Part shown: piece by piece, positions 24,733 to 32,547 of the stretch | Layout of the letters: every line of letters starts with the position of its first letter | Numbering within the stretch: the stretch's first letter is position 1 | From: an uncultured Lachnospiraceae bacterium | Lineage (GTDB): Bacteria > Bacillota > Clostridia > Lachnospirales > Lachnospiraceae | Direction: 5' to 3' | DNA length: 48,096 nucleotides | Assembly (NCBI GenBank): GCA_910587085.1 | Contig: CAJUMC010000022.1 | Span: 1-48,096 of the forward strand | Notes under the pieces: model-generated | What the model was told of the DNA's origin: nothing | The model's input: the letters and a program-made list of their open reading frames with translations, nothing else | The model's database searches: none | Position numbers and translations under genes: made by a program

Positions 24733-25119
24733 TCACTCCATCTCATCCAGCATCTTCTCAAGCTCCTCGATCGACTTATCCTTCAGGGCTTCATCCTGCT
24801 TGCTTGCAAGAATGGACATTATCTTCTGCTTCTGCTTTCTGCGCTCCTTCTCCATTTCCGCCTCCTTCTTTTCCTCCAGTTTAACAGAAACAATGTACTT
24901 GACAATCCCGATCTGCACCGTAAGTTTCTCATCCTCATCGGACTTTGTTTCCAGAAGACTTTCCTCCTGCGCCTTTTTTGCCTCCGCATTCAGCTGCTTG
25001 TAAATTTTGTCAAGCTCCGTAACCGGCAGCTCCCATAAATCCTCGACCGACGCCATCCCCCTGTACGGAAAACGGATTTTCTTCCGGCTCGCCCAAATAA
25101 ACATCTCTTCTTTCTCCAT
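24733..25119 (-). CDS. element cargo protein A, coiled-coil, unknown function
   Basis: 128 residues with AGGGAGAATT before the start. A short N-terminal module (FIWASRKKIRFPYRGMASVEDLWELPV) is followed by a highly charged coiled coil and a C-terminal EELEKMLDEM helix. I recall similar small proteins in Firmicutes phages and mobile elements, also of unknown function. It follows the 681-residue cargo gene by 65 bp, so the two form an operon that ends at the terminator at 24.6 kb. Confidence 0.8.
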   Translation of the reverse strand: MEKEEMFIWASRKKIRFPYRGMASVEDLWELPVTELDKIYKQLNAEAKKAQEESLLETKSDEDEKLTVQIGIVKYIVSVKLEEKKEAEMEKERRKQKQKIMSILASKQDEALKDKSIEELEKMLDEME

Positions 25120-25184
25120 AATTCTCCCTCCGTCAGTACAATAATTAATTTCCCTGTTCCTTTGCCCTTCCGCTTTCCTGTAAA

Positions 25185-27230
25185 TCAGAACTTTACCCGG
25201 AGCACTCTCTCGCTCGCGCCCTTCACCTTCACAAGCACATCATTTCTCTTTGTAGCGGAAAACCCGACGCCGGATAACTGGTCTTCCGAATCCTCCAGGC
25301 GCATTCTGGAACCGAGTGCTTCAAAAACCCTCTTGTGCTCCATCAATTCTTCCCGCAGATATTCGTTAAACATCCCGTTCGGCATCTCGTCATTCCGGCA
25401 GCCTTTTAACATAAAGAAATAATGGCGGTGCCCGGTTCCAGCCGGTTCATCCCAATAATTCGGGGAATACATCACAACAGACACCGGTATAAACTGGTTT
25501 GTCTTCACTCCCCAGATTTCCCTTACGGAAACATTGGACGGCAGAAGCCCCTTCATCGTGAAATTCTGACCGTCAAACGTCACCTCCGCAACCGGCACAT
25601 CCTCGTTCTGGCGGACTTCCTTTGTATAATCAAATTGGTAAATATTTCCATCTAATTCAAGTTCTGCCCGAAATCCGTTCCTGCCGCCGCGGTTGGTGAA
25701 TTGATGGACAAAAAACAGATATTTTCCCTGATCCATCGTATCCTTGCTTGCCCAGGTGATGTTTTCGACCGCAGGACGGCCGTTTTCCGGATTGATGATA
25801 TCCACATCCAGCGCGCCCTTTGTCCGGCTTATTTTGTGGTTAAACATGATTTCCTCGCCGCTCGGCTCCTTGCAGTGAACATCCAGGTCATTCCGGTCCC
25901 AGTCGCCCATATCGTTCCACTGGATGGAAAAGCGCAGAACACCGTCCACTGCTCCGCCTGCAGATTTCACATTCTGCTTGATATCGCTGTCCGCAACATT
26001 CCCGGAGTATGTCCAGGAAAACCCGTTTTTCCATTTGAACATGGTCGGCGCGGATGCATTTTTCGGTGCAATCAGCGATACCATATTGGCGTAATGCCTG
26101 TTTTCCAGAAAGAGCTCCAGCTCCCTGGCAGACGGCAGTATATTTTTCACAAAACTTTCTGCCGGCACCTCTTCCACTTTTGAAAACCTTTTCAAATCGA
26201 CGGCAAGCTCCTGCTCCATGGCAGCAAAAATGTCATCTGCACCGGCCATTCGCTTTCTTGCATCTCTGTTGGAAAAAAGAATACTGTTGATGGAAATATC
26301 ATCCAGCACAGCAAAGCGGCGCTCCAGAGACGGCATATACCCCAACTGCTCAATCTTTTTTCTGGCGTCCTCCAGCATTTTTTTGGTAAAGATTGGTTTC
26401 GGGCGCTTGTAATTGGCCGGAGCAACGATCTGCTCATATTTTCTGACTGCCTCATCGAGCTCCATGCCCTCGCTGAGATTAACCAGCAAGACGCCTATAC
26501 TGTGATTCCTTATTCTTCCGACAGCCCCTCCGGCCAGTGCAGATTTCTCCCACGCAAAATTTTCTTTTTCCCTGCTTGTTTCCAGTTTTTCCCATTCTTT
26601 TTTATATTTTAAAAACTCGCTTAAAATTTTCTTCCATCCCTCGCCACGATAGAGAGAATTCTGCGCGATCAGCTCCAGAACCGTCTGAATGCTTTCCTCG
26701 GTGATCTCCTTAAGTGACCGTACAAATACATTTTTTCTATCTCTGAGCTCTCCCTTCATCCTGCCGGCCGAACACGCATCCCCGGCAACAAGCTTATCCG
26801 GCAGCTTAAGATAAAAATGCTCATAAGTCTCTATTTTTCCATCCGCAAGCTGCTTGTAATTCCGTTCCGTGCCTACAGTTTTTACACTGCTTATGTATGC
26901 ATCGGTCACGGCGCGGGATTTGAGATAACCGGACAGCGCATCCGCCACCGGCTGAAATTCGGCATCGCCCAGCTCCAGATCCCATACCGTATGTATCTGA
27001 TTATCGTGAATTGCAACGCAGTTTCCGATGGTTTTGATAAAATGCCTGCAGCAGTGGCAGTCGTACTCCCTGCATTCCCGGTAAATCTCATTTGTTCCCT
27101 CCGGAAAACTGTCCAGATAAAGATTCCATAGCTCATCCTTATCCGCCTCCACCTCAAATAGATGCGCCGCATTCTTTGTCAGCTCCGCAAATTTCTTCTG
27201 AAGCGCCCGATTAAACTCCGAAAATTCCAT
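25185..27230 (-). CDS. element cargo protein B, 681 residues, unknown function
   Basis: The first gene inside the right end, starting after AAGGGGG. The N-terminal part has a Cys/His cluster (Cys53, Cys58, Cys60, Cys61, His63, Cys71) that could bind a metal. A long helical middle (about 150-350) follows. The C-terminal third is beta-rich, with NDLDVHCKEPSGEEIMF and GALDVDIINPENGRP resembling the beta-sandwich seen in YfaP-like proteins. No nuclease, ATPase, protease or methylase motif is visible, and there is no signal peptide or membrane span. The family is not recognised. With the 128-residue partner it is the only apparent cargo of the element. Confidence 0.8.
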   Translation of the reverse strand: MEFSEFNRALQKKFAELTKNAAHLFEVEADKDELWNLYLDSFPEGTNEIYRECREYDCHCCRHFIKTIGNCVAIHDNQIHTVWDLELGDAEFQPVADALSGYLKSRAVTDAYISSVKTVGTERNYKQLADGKIETYEHFYLKLPDKLVAGDACSAGRMKGELRDRKNVFVRSLKEITEESIQTVLELIAQNSLYRGEGWKKILSEFLKYKKEWEKLETSREKENFAWEKSALAGGAVGRIRNHSIGVLLVNLSEGMELDEAVRKYEQIVAPANYKRPKPIFTKKMLEDARKKIEQLGYMPSLERRFAVLDDISINSILFSNRDARKRMAGADDIFAAMEQELAVDLKRFSKVEEVPAESFVKNILPSARELELFLENRHYANMVSLIAPKNASAPTMFKWKNGFSWTYSGNVADSDIKQNVKSAGGAVDGVLRFSIQWNDMGDWDRNDLDVHCKEPSGEEIMFNHKISRTKGALDVDIINPENGRPAVENITWASKDTMDQGKYLFFVHQFTNRGGRNGFRAELELDGNIYQFDYTKEVRQNEDVPVAEVTFDGQNFTMKGLLPSNVSVREIWGVKTNQFIPVSVVMYSPNYWDEPAGTGHRHYFFMLKGCRNDEMPNGMFNEYLREELMEHKRVFEALGSRMRLEDSEDQLSGVGFSATKRNDVLVKVKGASERVLRVKF

Positions 27231-27311
27231 GAAGCATTCCCCCTTAATTCACTGATTTAAATACAGCTTATTCGATATGGGAATTTTTATCATGGAAAAA
27301 AAGCTGCGAAT

Positions 27312-27566
27312 TTAAAAACGCTGCTTCCCCTGCCGTTCCATCAACCTGCCGTTCCCCCAGGCGGCATCAAAGCTCAGCGCCACCTGCGGCTTTTCCGTTT
27401 TCACACAGTAGATCGGCAGCCGTTTTTCCGAGATCGCGTCTCCGATGGTCTCCACTGCCTTCGGTATGTAGGTGAACAGTGCCGCAAACAGAAGAAACAG
27501 ACAGGCACAAAGGAAAATCGTCTTGGAAATGGCATAGAATAAGTCCTTTTTTTCAAGCTCGGGCAT
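27312..27566 (-). pseudogene. PdaB-like polysaccharide deacetylase, 5' part (interrupted)
   Basis: The start follows AGGAG with a 6-nt gap. It encodes a short cytoplasmic tail, a membrane anchor (about 13-33, AISKTIFLCACLFLLFAALF), a stem, and VALSFDAAWGN, which is motif 1 of NodB deacetylases with the catalytic Asp. Host sequence ends at the att core (27352); the last 14 residues (GRLMERQGKQRF and neighbours) are element-encoded before an early stop at 27312. Joined to the 22.6-kb half it gives 275 residues, a normal length for PdaB-type sporulation deacetylases. Alone it makes only a membrane-anchored 84-residue stub. Confidence 0.9.
27352..27361. other. attR core of the serine-recombinase element
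   Basis: TTCCCCCAGG, matching 22636-22645. The element arm on its left (TTCCATCAACCTGCCG) mirrors the arm right of the other core with two mismatches over about 22 bp. Right of the core is deacetylase sequence coding SFDAA on the minus strand. Confidence 0.88.
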
Positions 27567-27567
27567 C

Positions 27568-27753
27568 TCAGGCTCCTGTATTCTTTTTGAAAAAATATAT
27601 GAAGCGCTGGTTGTACACTATGCCATAATGCCGTCCCCCGTCCTGCAATTCTTCCTGTGAATTCACCGGCAGTTCCGGCGGTACATTTTCGTGCTCGCTG
27701 CTTTTTACGCTGAACAGTAAAAAAACAAAGCTGCCTGCAGAAAATACGTACAC
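27568..27753 (-). CDS. possible small membrane protein, 61 residues
   Basis: An open frame that exactly fills the gap between the DUF2200 gene (5 bp upstream) and the deacetylase start. It begins with GTG, then a hydrophobic stretch (VFSAGSFVFLLFSV) and a polar tail. It lacks a good ribosome binding site, so it would depend on translation of the gene before it. It could be a genuine small protein of the operon or chance. Confidence 0.35.
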   Translation of the reverse strand: MYVFSAGSFVFLLFSVKSSEHENVPPELPVNSQEELQDGGRHYGIVYNQRFIYFFKKNTGA

Positions 27754-27758
27754 CGGAC

Positions 27759-28121
27759 TTATTTTTCCGGCTGTTTCCGCAGAATCTTCTCCATCGTCTT
27801 TCCCCTTGCGAGCTCGTCCACCAGCTTATCCAGATAACGGATCTCCCGCATCAGGGGCTCCTTGATCTCCTCCACACGCACGCCGCAGACCGTCCCCGTA
27901 ATCAATGTGCGATTCTCATTGGGATGCGGAGCATTCCGGAAGAACTCTTCACAGCTGATTTCTGCTGTCCGCAGTTCTTCCAGCTCTTCCGGCCGGTAGC
28001 CGGTAAGCCAGGAAATCACCTCATCCACCTCCGCCCGTGTGCGCCCTTTCTTTTCCGCCTTCGCCACAAGCAGAGGATATATTTTTGAAAAATTCATCCG
28101 GTATACCTTTTCATTTTGCAT
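27759..28121 (-). CDS. DUF2200 family protein
   Basis: 120 residues, soluble. The pattern MNFSKIYPLLVAKAEKKGRT, EVDEVISWLTGY, LITGTVCGVRVEEI and IRYLDKLVDELARGK is characteristic of the DUF2200 family; the function is unknown. It lies in a run of small minus-strand genes leading into the interrupted deacetylase. Confidence 0.85.
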   Translation of the reverse strand: MQNEKVYRMNFSKIYPLLVAKAEKKGRTRAEVDEVISWLTGYRPEELEELRTAEISCEEFFRNAPHPNENRTLITGTVCGVRVEEIKEPLMREIRYLDKLVDELARGKTMEKILRKQPEK

Positions 28122-28132
28122 AAATAAACCTG

Positions 28133-28167
28133 CGGGCTGCCGCAGATTCAGCTTTTGCGGCAGCCCG
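28133..28167. terminator. strong hairpin upstream of the DUF2200 gene
   Basis: CGGGCTGCCGCA pairs perfectly with TGCGGCAGCCCG, 12 bp before the DUF2200 start. It lacks a clean T-run on the minus strand, so it may be a terminator for the gene upstream or a 5' structure that limits translation. Confidence 0.5.
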
Positions 28168-28326
28168 TTTCCTTTCCCTGTACAGCAATTTTTACTTTCC
28201 GTTTCCGGTTCCCCGGTTCTTTATTCCTTTGTGAAATCTGAATTCCTTTTTTCTGATCTGCTGCTCTGATTCCTTTTCCGGTCTGCTGCCGGCTTTCAGC
28301 ACGATCTGATAATTTCAGACTCCCTC

Positions 28327-28536
28327 TTAGCCGCCCGTCTCCTCTGTCAGTTCGTAAAGCTGATACAGCGAAAGCATGTTCTGATAGGTCAGCCTGCGTG
28401 CGAGCAGCTGCTGATAGGTTACGGTTTTCACCTTTTTCTCCGCTTTCAGCTTTTCCATCCTGGACAGAATATCAGCATATTCCCTCTGAACGGCGGCAAG
28501 CATCGCTTCAAATGCCTCCAGACGATTTTGACACAT
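28327..28536 (-). CDS. uncharacterised small helical protein, 69 residues
   Basis: Starts after AAAGGAAA. It is all-helical and charged (RLEAFEAMLAAVQREYADILSRMEKLK), with a Gln/Leu/Tyr-rich second half. There is no signal or motif. It lies between DUF1905 and DUF2200 genes on the same strand. The family is not recognised. Confidence 0.65.
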   Translation of the reverse strand: MCQNRLEAFEAMLAAVQREYADILSRMEKLKAEKKVKTVTYQQLLARRLTYQNMLSLYQLYELTEETGG

Positions 28537-28578
28537 TCTTTTTCCTTTCCCTCATAAAACGGCCGGCATCCGGCGTAT

Positions 28579-28881
28579 CTATTGACCGCCGTCCGCCGCC
28601 CGCTCCAGAACCGTAACGGAAACCGTGTCGCCCGTCTGCTTTCCGAGCTTCCGGCGGATTTCCTTTTTGATCCCGATGATATAGCAGATACTGCCGTCCT
28701 CATTTTTTACTCCCATATTGACAACGCTGCCGTCGTAGGGTTCCCCGTCAAAGGTGACATGGACCTTAACGCGCCCCTTTCCAAACTCCTTCCGGATATC
28801 GTAGGGAAAAGCGACGTATGCACCGCCCTTTCCGTCCGCCTCCCGAATTACGGCCTCGTATTCATATCTTCTTGAATTCAT
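28579..28881 (-). CDS. DUF1905 family protein
   Basis: 100 residues after AAGGAGG. The segments GGAYVAFPYDIRKEFGKGRVKVHVTFDG, a central YIIGIKKEIRRKLGK and a closing GDTVSVTVLE are typical of the DUF1905 beta-barrel family. It may bind a small ligand or nucleic acid; the function is unknown. Confidence 0.85.
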   Translation of the reverse strand: MNSRRYEYEAVIREADGKGGAYVAFPYDIRKEFGKGRVKVHVTFDGEPYDGSVVNMGVKNEDGSICYIIGIKKEIRRKLGKQTGDTVSVTVLERAADGGQ

Positions 28882-28953
28882 AAAGCCTCCTTCCTTTTCC
28901 CTTCCGATTCTCCGTGTCGTTTTATACCGCCCGGCTCATTTCCGCAGCAGATT

Positions 28954-29727
28954 TTATACTGCCTCGTCCTGCCGCACCGCGACAATTGTAAACTCACCCG
29001 GAAGCTTCGGGTTTGTCCAGGCCGGATGCTCGTCCAGGCGCTTCAGCACAAAGCCGCTTTCGATCGCCGCGTTGACAATCTCGCTCATCGTATATTTGCG
29101 GCAGCTGCATCTCGGCATTTTTTTACGGATTTCCGGCTCATAAAACCTGGCATGCGCCACCTCATACTCCATTATCCGCTCAGAAAAATATCCTTCCTCC
29201 GGCAGTTCCTGTTCAAAATTCAGAACATCCATAATTTTTGTAAGCGGATGGAAATCGCTGCAGATCATTTTTCCGCCCGGCTTCAGCAGGGAAAACATCT
29301 TTTTCATAAACTCCCCGATATCATGAAAATAATGCAGAATGCCGCCCTCCATAAAAACAATATCAAAAGTATTCCCGTATTTCTTTGAATCAATCTCCAG
29401 GACGTCACCCAGCACATAATTTATGGAAACCCCCGCTGCCTCGGCAAGTTCAAGCGCATATTTCTGATTGTCCTGCGAAATGTCAAAAACAGTAACCTGA
29501 GCGCCCAGCACGGCCAGCGGAACGGCCTTCTTGCCGCAGGAGCCGCAGATATTGGCAACCCGGATTTCCCTGTAAGAATCAAAATATGCCGTGTATTTCC
29601 CCAGATTTTCGACCGGGTTCTGTATGATTTTGTCTGCCCGCTGCTGCGGCGTGCCCACCTCCTTGACCCAGAAATTGTACGCGTCGTACTCCCATGCTTC
29701 TTTGTTCTGGATACTGTAATCCTGCAT
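28954..29727 (-). CDS. class I SAM-dependent methyltransferase
   Basis: 257 residues from MQDYSIQNKEAWEYDAYNFW, chosen because AGAGGGGG precedes it. The SAM site is seen in VANICGSCGKKAVPLAVLGAQVTVFDIS (motif I variant with Asp at the end of strand 2), GDVLEID and the FDIVFMEGGILHYF strand 4, then LLKPGGKMI. The Lys/Cys in place of some motif-I glycines (GSCGKK) is common in this Firmicutes subgroup. The substrate is unknown. Confidence 0.85.
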   Translation of the reverse strand: MQDYSIQNKEAWEYDAYNFWVKEVGTPQQRADKIIQNPVENLGKYTAYFDSYREIRVANICGSCGKKAVPLAVLGAQVTVFDISQDNQKYALELAEAAGVSINYVLGDVLEIDSKKYGNTFDIVFMEGGILHYFHDIGEFMKKMFSLLKPGGKMICSDFHPLTKIMDVLNFEQELPEEGYFSERIMEYEVAHARFYEPEIRKKMPRCSCRKYTMSEIVNAAIESGFVLKRLDEHPAWTNPKLPGEFTIVAVRQDEAV

Positions 29728-30217
29728 ATAATCCCCCTCTCCGCTGCTGTCCTGCAGCCTCGTAAACCATAAGCACTGTTCCGTTATAACATTGTTCAGA
29801 AAATATGTCAATCATCAATATTGTTTATGAAAAATTCATAAGATTACTCCATAATATTATATTTATTTTTATATAATTTATTTTTAATATTATTGTTATA
29901 ATAATATTTAACCGGTAATGTTCAGTCAATTTACTGTTTTGCTTAGACTTTCCCTTTTGCTTAGAAAATCGGCGGGAGCGGCGGCGGTCTGATTGCTGCC
30001 GCTCCCCGGTTTTCCGGTAATACAAGCGTATGTGGAAGATCAAAATTTTTTAAATGCTCCGTCCCGGTTCAACGGCACACCAATCCGCTTTCTGCGCTAT
30101 ACATTTTTTACCAGAAGTAGGACGCCGCCAGCCAAATCCGAACAGGATCAGCAGAATAATGAAATTCCTGCATAGTTCCCGCATGAAAGCATGAAAAAAG
30201 TCATATCCATATTAAAA
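29728..30217. other. intergenic region with no secure gene
   Basis: It contains a very AT-rich block (29,840-29,930) and a GC-rich hairpin flanked by GAAAA and TTTTC (about 29,964-30,016; stem GGGAGCGGC with GCCGCTCCC) that could terminate either strand. A 44-codon minus-strand frame (30184-30050) with a hydrophobic start (NFIILLILFGFGW) is possible but lacks a ribosome binding site, and I do not call it. Confidence 0.5.
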
Positions 30218-30246
30218 TTGACAGCATCCCGGATCCGGTGTATAAT
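30218..30246 (+). promoter_or_regulatory. metG promoter
   Basis: TTGACA (30218-30223), a 17-nt spacer and TATAAT (30241-30246): a consensus sigma-A promoter. Confidence 0.92.
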
Positions 30247-30252
30247 AAAAAT

Positions 30253-30545
30253 ATTTTAAAGGCTGTGAAGAGAAAAGTAAGCAGTTAGATATGTTACAGA
30301 GAGTCTGACAGGGTGAGAACAGACACGGAAGGAACTGCTGAAAATGGCCTCGGAGCTGCGTACTGAAGCTGTTATGCCAAGGTTACGACGGATGCACCCG
30401 TTATCGTGATAGACTATCGATGAATCATTTCTCATCCGTAGTTGATAAGGCCTGTACCGTGAGGTGCAGGTGAATTTGGGGTGGTAACACGAAGCTGCTG
30501 CTCTCGTCCCTGAAAAAGAAATTTTTCAGAGAGGAGGGCTTTTTT
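30253..30545 (+). ncRNA. T-box leader of metG (specifier AUG, Met)
   Basis: AGAGAG-like and GGTGAGAAC stem I elements are followed by CTGAAAATGGCC, with the specifier ATG at 30344-30346, and by the T-box core GGGGTGGTAACACG at 30478-30491. The Met specifier agrees with the downstream methionyl-tRNA synthetase. Confidence 0.93.
30502..30545 (+). terminator. T-box regulated terminator of the metG leader
   Basis: The stem CCCTGAAAAA/TTTTTCAGAGAGG is followed by GGGC and six T. It sits directly after the T-box core and about 115 bp before metG. Confidence 0.88.
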
Positions 30546-30659
30546 ATTGGCAATTATGGATTTTCCCTGAAAGTCCGGATATCCGATGAAAAATATTCGA
30601 GAAAAAATATCCGAGAAAAAATCAGGTTATCACCAAAATTTGAAATGAGGTAGAATAAT

Positions 30660-32291
30660 ATGAGGAATATTTTAATTGGCGGAGCGTGGCCGTACGCAAA
30701 TGGCTCATTGCACATAGGCCATATTGCCGGTTTGCTGCCAGGAGACGTATTGGCCAGATATCACAGAGCCGTTGGCGATAATGTATATTTTGTATCAGGA
30801 AGCGACTGCCATGGGACTCCGGTAGCAATTCGCGCAAAACAGGAAAACAAAACTCCGCAGGAAATCAGCGATTTTTATCACAAAGAATTTTCAGAATGTT
30901 TCGACAAACTGGGCTTCAGCTATGATGTATATACAAAAACATCCTCCGACGGGCACAAAAATTTTGTGAGAGAATTTCATAGAAAATTATACTCAAGTCC
31001 ATATGTCTATGAAAAAGAAGTACCTCAGACATATTGTGAAAACTGCAATGCTTTTCTGGCGGATCGATTTGTATTAGGAAAATGTCCCAAATGCGGAAAG
31101 GATACCCGGGGAGATCAATGCGATGCCTGCGGAACCGTTCTCGAACCGGAAACCATGGCGGAACCGGTTTGCGCCGTATGCAAAAAGCCTGTCCATTTTA
31201 AAAATTCAAAGCATCTGTTTATCGCCGTTACAAAGCTGCAGGCCGAGCTGGAAGCACTAATCAGCCGCCATCCTGAATGGAGAAAAAACGCTGTTTCATT
31301 TACAAACCGGTATATCTCGGATGGTTTGAGAGACCGTGCGCTGACAAGGGATTTGGAATGGGGCATTCAAGTTCCAAAGGAAGGTTATGAAAATAAAACA
31401 ATCTATATATGGGCAGAAAATGTGCTGGGCTATTTATCGGCAAGTAAAATGGCTGCCGACGCCAGAGGCGCCGATTTTCATGAACTCTGGGGAAAAGAAG
31501 CCAGACATTATTATGTGCATGGAAAGGACAATATTCCTTTTCATACAATTATACTTCCTTCCCTTTTGTTGGGAAACGGAGAAGGCTGGCATCTGCCGGA
31601 TCAGATTATTTCAAGTGAATATCTGACTCTGGAAGGCCGGAAGATATCCACCAGTCAGAATTATGCAATCTGGGTAAAAGATCTGCTGGACAATTATGAA
31701 ACGGATTCCATCCGTTACTTTTTCCTGACCAACGGCCCGGAAAAGAAAGATGCGGATTTCTCCTGGAGAGAATATGTGCACAGCCACAACGGAGAACTGC
31801 TGGGGGCTTACGGAAACTTCGTGAACCGTTCCCTGACGTTCATTGCAAAATATTTTGACAGGGCCGTGCCGGCCGGAAAAGACAATCCGGATATCAGTGA
31901 ACAGATTGACAATTTGTTCGTCTCGGTCGGCAGGCTGCTGGAAAGCGGCTGTTTCAAGGATGCACTGGATAAAATATTTGAGTTCGTAAGAAGTGCTAAC
32001 AAATTTTTTGATGCGGAACGGCCCTGGATTACAAGAAATACGGATAAACCGGCGTGTGAAAATACTCTTTACCAGTGCGTTCAGATCATTGCCAATCTGG
32101 CAGTACTGCTGTCCCCGTTCCTGCCGGTATCCTCAGAAAAGGTACTGACATGGCTTGACCGAAATCATAAATGGGAGCGCCAATCGGTTCCGGCCGGCCT
32201 GCTTCTTCCGGAAACGGAAATTCTGTTTCAGCGAATTGATAAAAAAGTTATCGAAATTGAAACCGATAAACTGAAAACCATTCTGCAATAA
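30660..32291 (+). CDS. metG: methionyl-tRNA synthetase, double zinc-knuckle type
   Basis: 543 residues. HIGH motif at 18-21 (SLHIGHIAG). The zinc insert has eight cysteines in four CxxC pairs (CENC, CPKC, CDAC, CAVC), i.e. two knuckles. The KMSKS loop reads GRKISTSQN, a variant with Thr in place of Lys. The anticodon-binding helical domain follows, and the protein ends without the tRNA-binding (Arc1p-like) C-terminal domain found in B. subtilis MetRS. Base use is AT-richer than in flanking genes. It may be a second, acquired MetRS of the type linked to drug tolerance; whether another metG exists cannot be seen. The start follows TGAGGTAG. Confidence 0.94.
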   Translation: MRNILIGGAWPYANGSLHIGHIAGLLPGDVLARYHRAVGDNVYFVSGSDCHGTPVAIRAKQENKTPQEISDFYHKEFSECFDKLGFSYDVYTKTSSDGHKNFVREFHRKLYSSPYVYEKEVPQTYCENCNAFLADRFVLGKCPKCGKDTRGDQCDACGTVLEPETMAEPVCAVCKKPVHFKNSKHLFIAVTKLQAELEALISRHPEWRKNAVSFTNRYISDGLRDRALTRDLEWGIQVPKEGYENKTIYIWAENVLGYLSASKMAADARGADFHELWGKEARHYYVHGKDNIPFHTIILPSLLLGNGEGWHLPDQIISSEYLTLEGRKISTSQNYAIWVKDLLDNYETDSIRYFFLTNGPEKKDADFSWREYVHSHNGELLGAYGNFVNRSLTFIAKYFDRAVPAGKDNPDISEQIDNLFVSVGRLLESGCFKDALDKIFEFVRSANKFFDAERPWITRNTDKPACENTLYQCVQIIANLAVLLSPFLPVSSEKVLTWLDRNHKWERQSVPAGLLLPETEILFQRIDKKVIEIETDKLKTILQ

Positions 32292-32396
32292 TCCCGCTAT
32301 CGGGAAATGTCCGTCTGCCCGGCGGATTACTCGAAAAATTTACAGAATCGGCGCTTTCCTCCATGGAGGATCGCCGGGTTTTATAAACCGGAAAAA

Positions 32397-32492
32397 CGAG
32401 GCTGCTGCAAAATACGGCGTCCGCATCTTATACGGCAGCTTGCCAAAATTCCCTGCCATATAATGCGGCCAATCCGTATTGCAGCAGCCTCG
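32397..32492. repeat. 96-bp imperfect palindrome (MITE-like) or terminator
   Basis: The outer arms CGAGGCTGCTGCAAAATACGG and its complement differ by two extra A. Inner arms (CCGCAT...ATGCGG and ACGGCAG...CTGCCAT) extend the stem to about 40 bp with a 14-nt loop. It sits between the convergent metG and ABC transporter genes. The ends resemble insertion-sequence terminal repeats (GGCTGCTGCAAAA), but no target duplication is clear. Confidence 0.7.
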
Positions 32493-32547
32493 CTCTTCTA
32501 TGTTCCATTGTGCGGCCTGACACATACCTGGAAACTCCCGGCCAAAA

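Larger units (their letters stand above)
22636..27361. mobile_element. 4.7-kb serine-recombinase element inside a deacetylase gene
   Basis: Bounded by a 10-bp direct repeat TTCCCCCAGG, with inverted recombinase arms inside both ends. The period between cores is 4,716 bp. Contents, all on the minus strand: a 681-residue cargo protein, a 128-residue cargo protein, a bidirectional terminator, a 57-codon ORF and a 546-residue large serine recombinase next to the left end. There are no conjugation, replication or phage structural genes that I recognise. Joining the outer flanks through one core restores a continuous deacetylase frame (GCC GCC TGG GGG AAT GAG), which fixes the boundaries at base level. 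Confidence 0.92.

Noticed and set aside
30050..30184. 44-codon minus-strand frame with a hydrophobic start
   Set aside because: No ribosome binding site and no operon context; the hydrophobic run alone is not enough.
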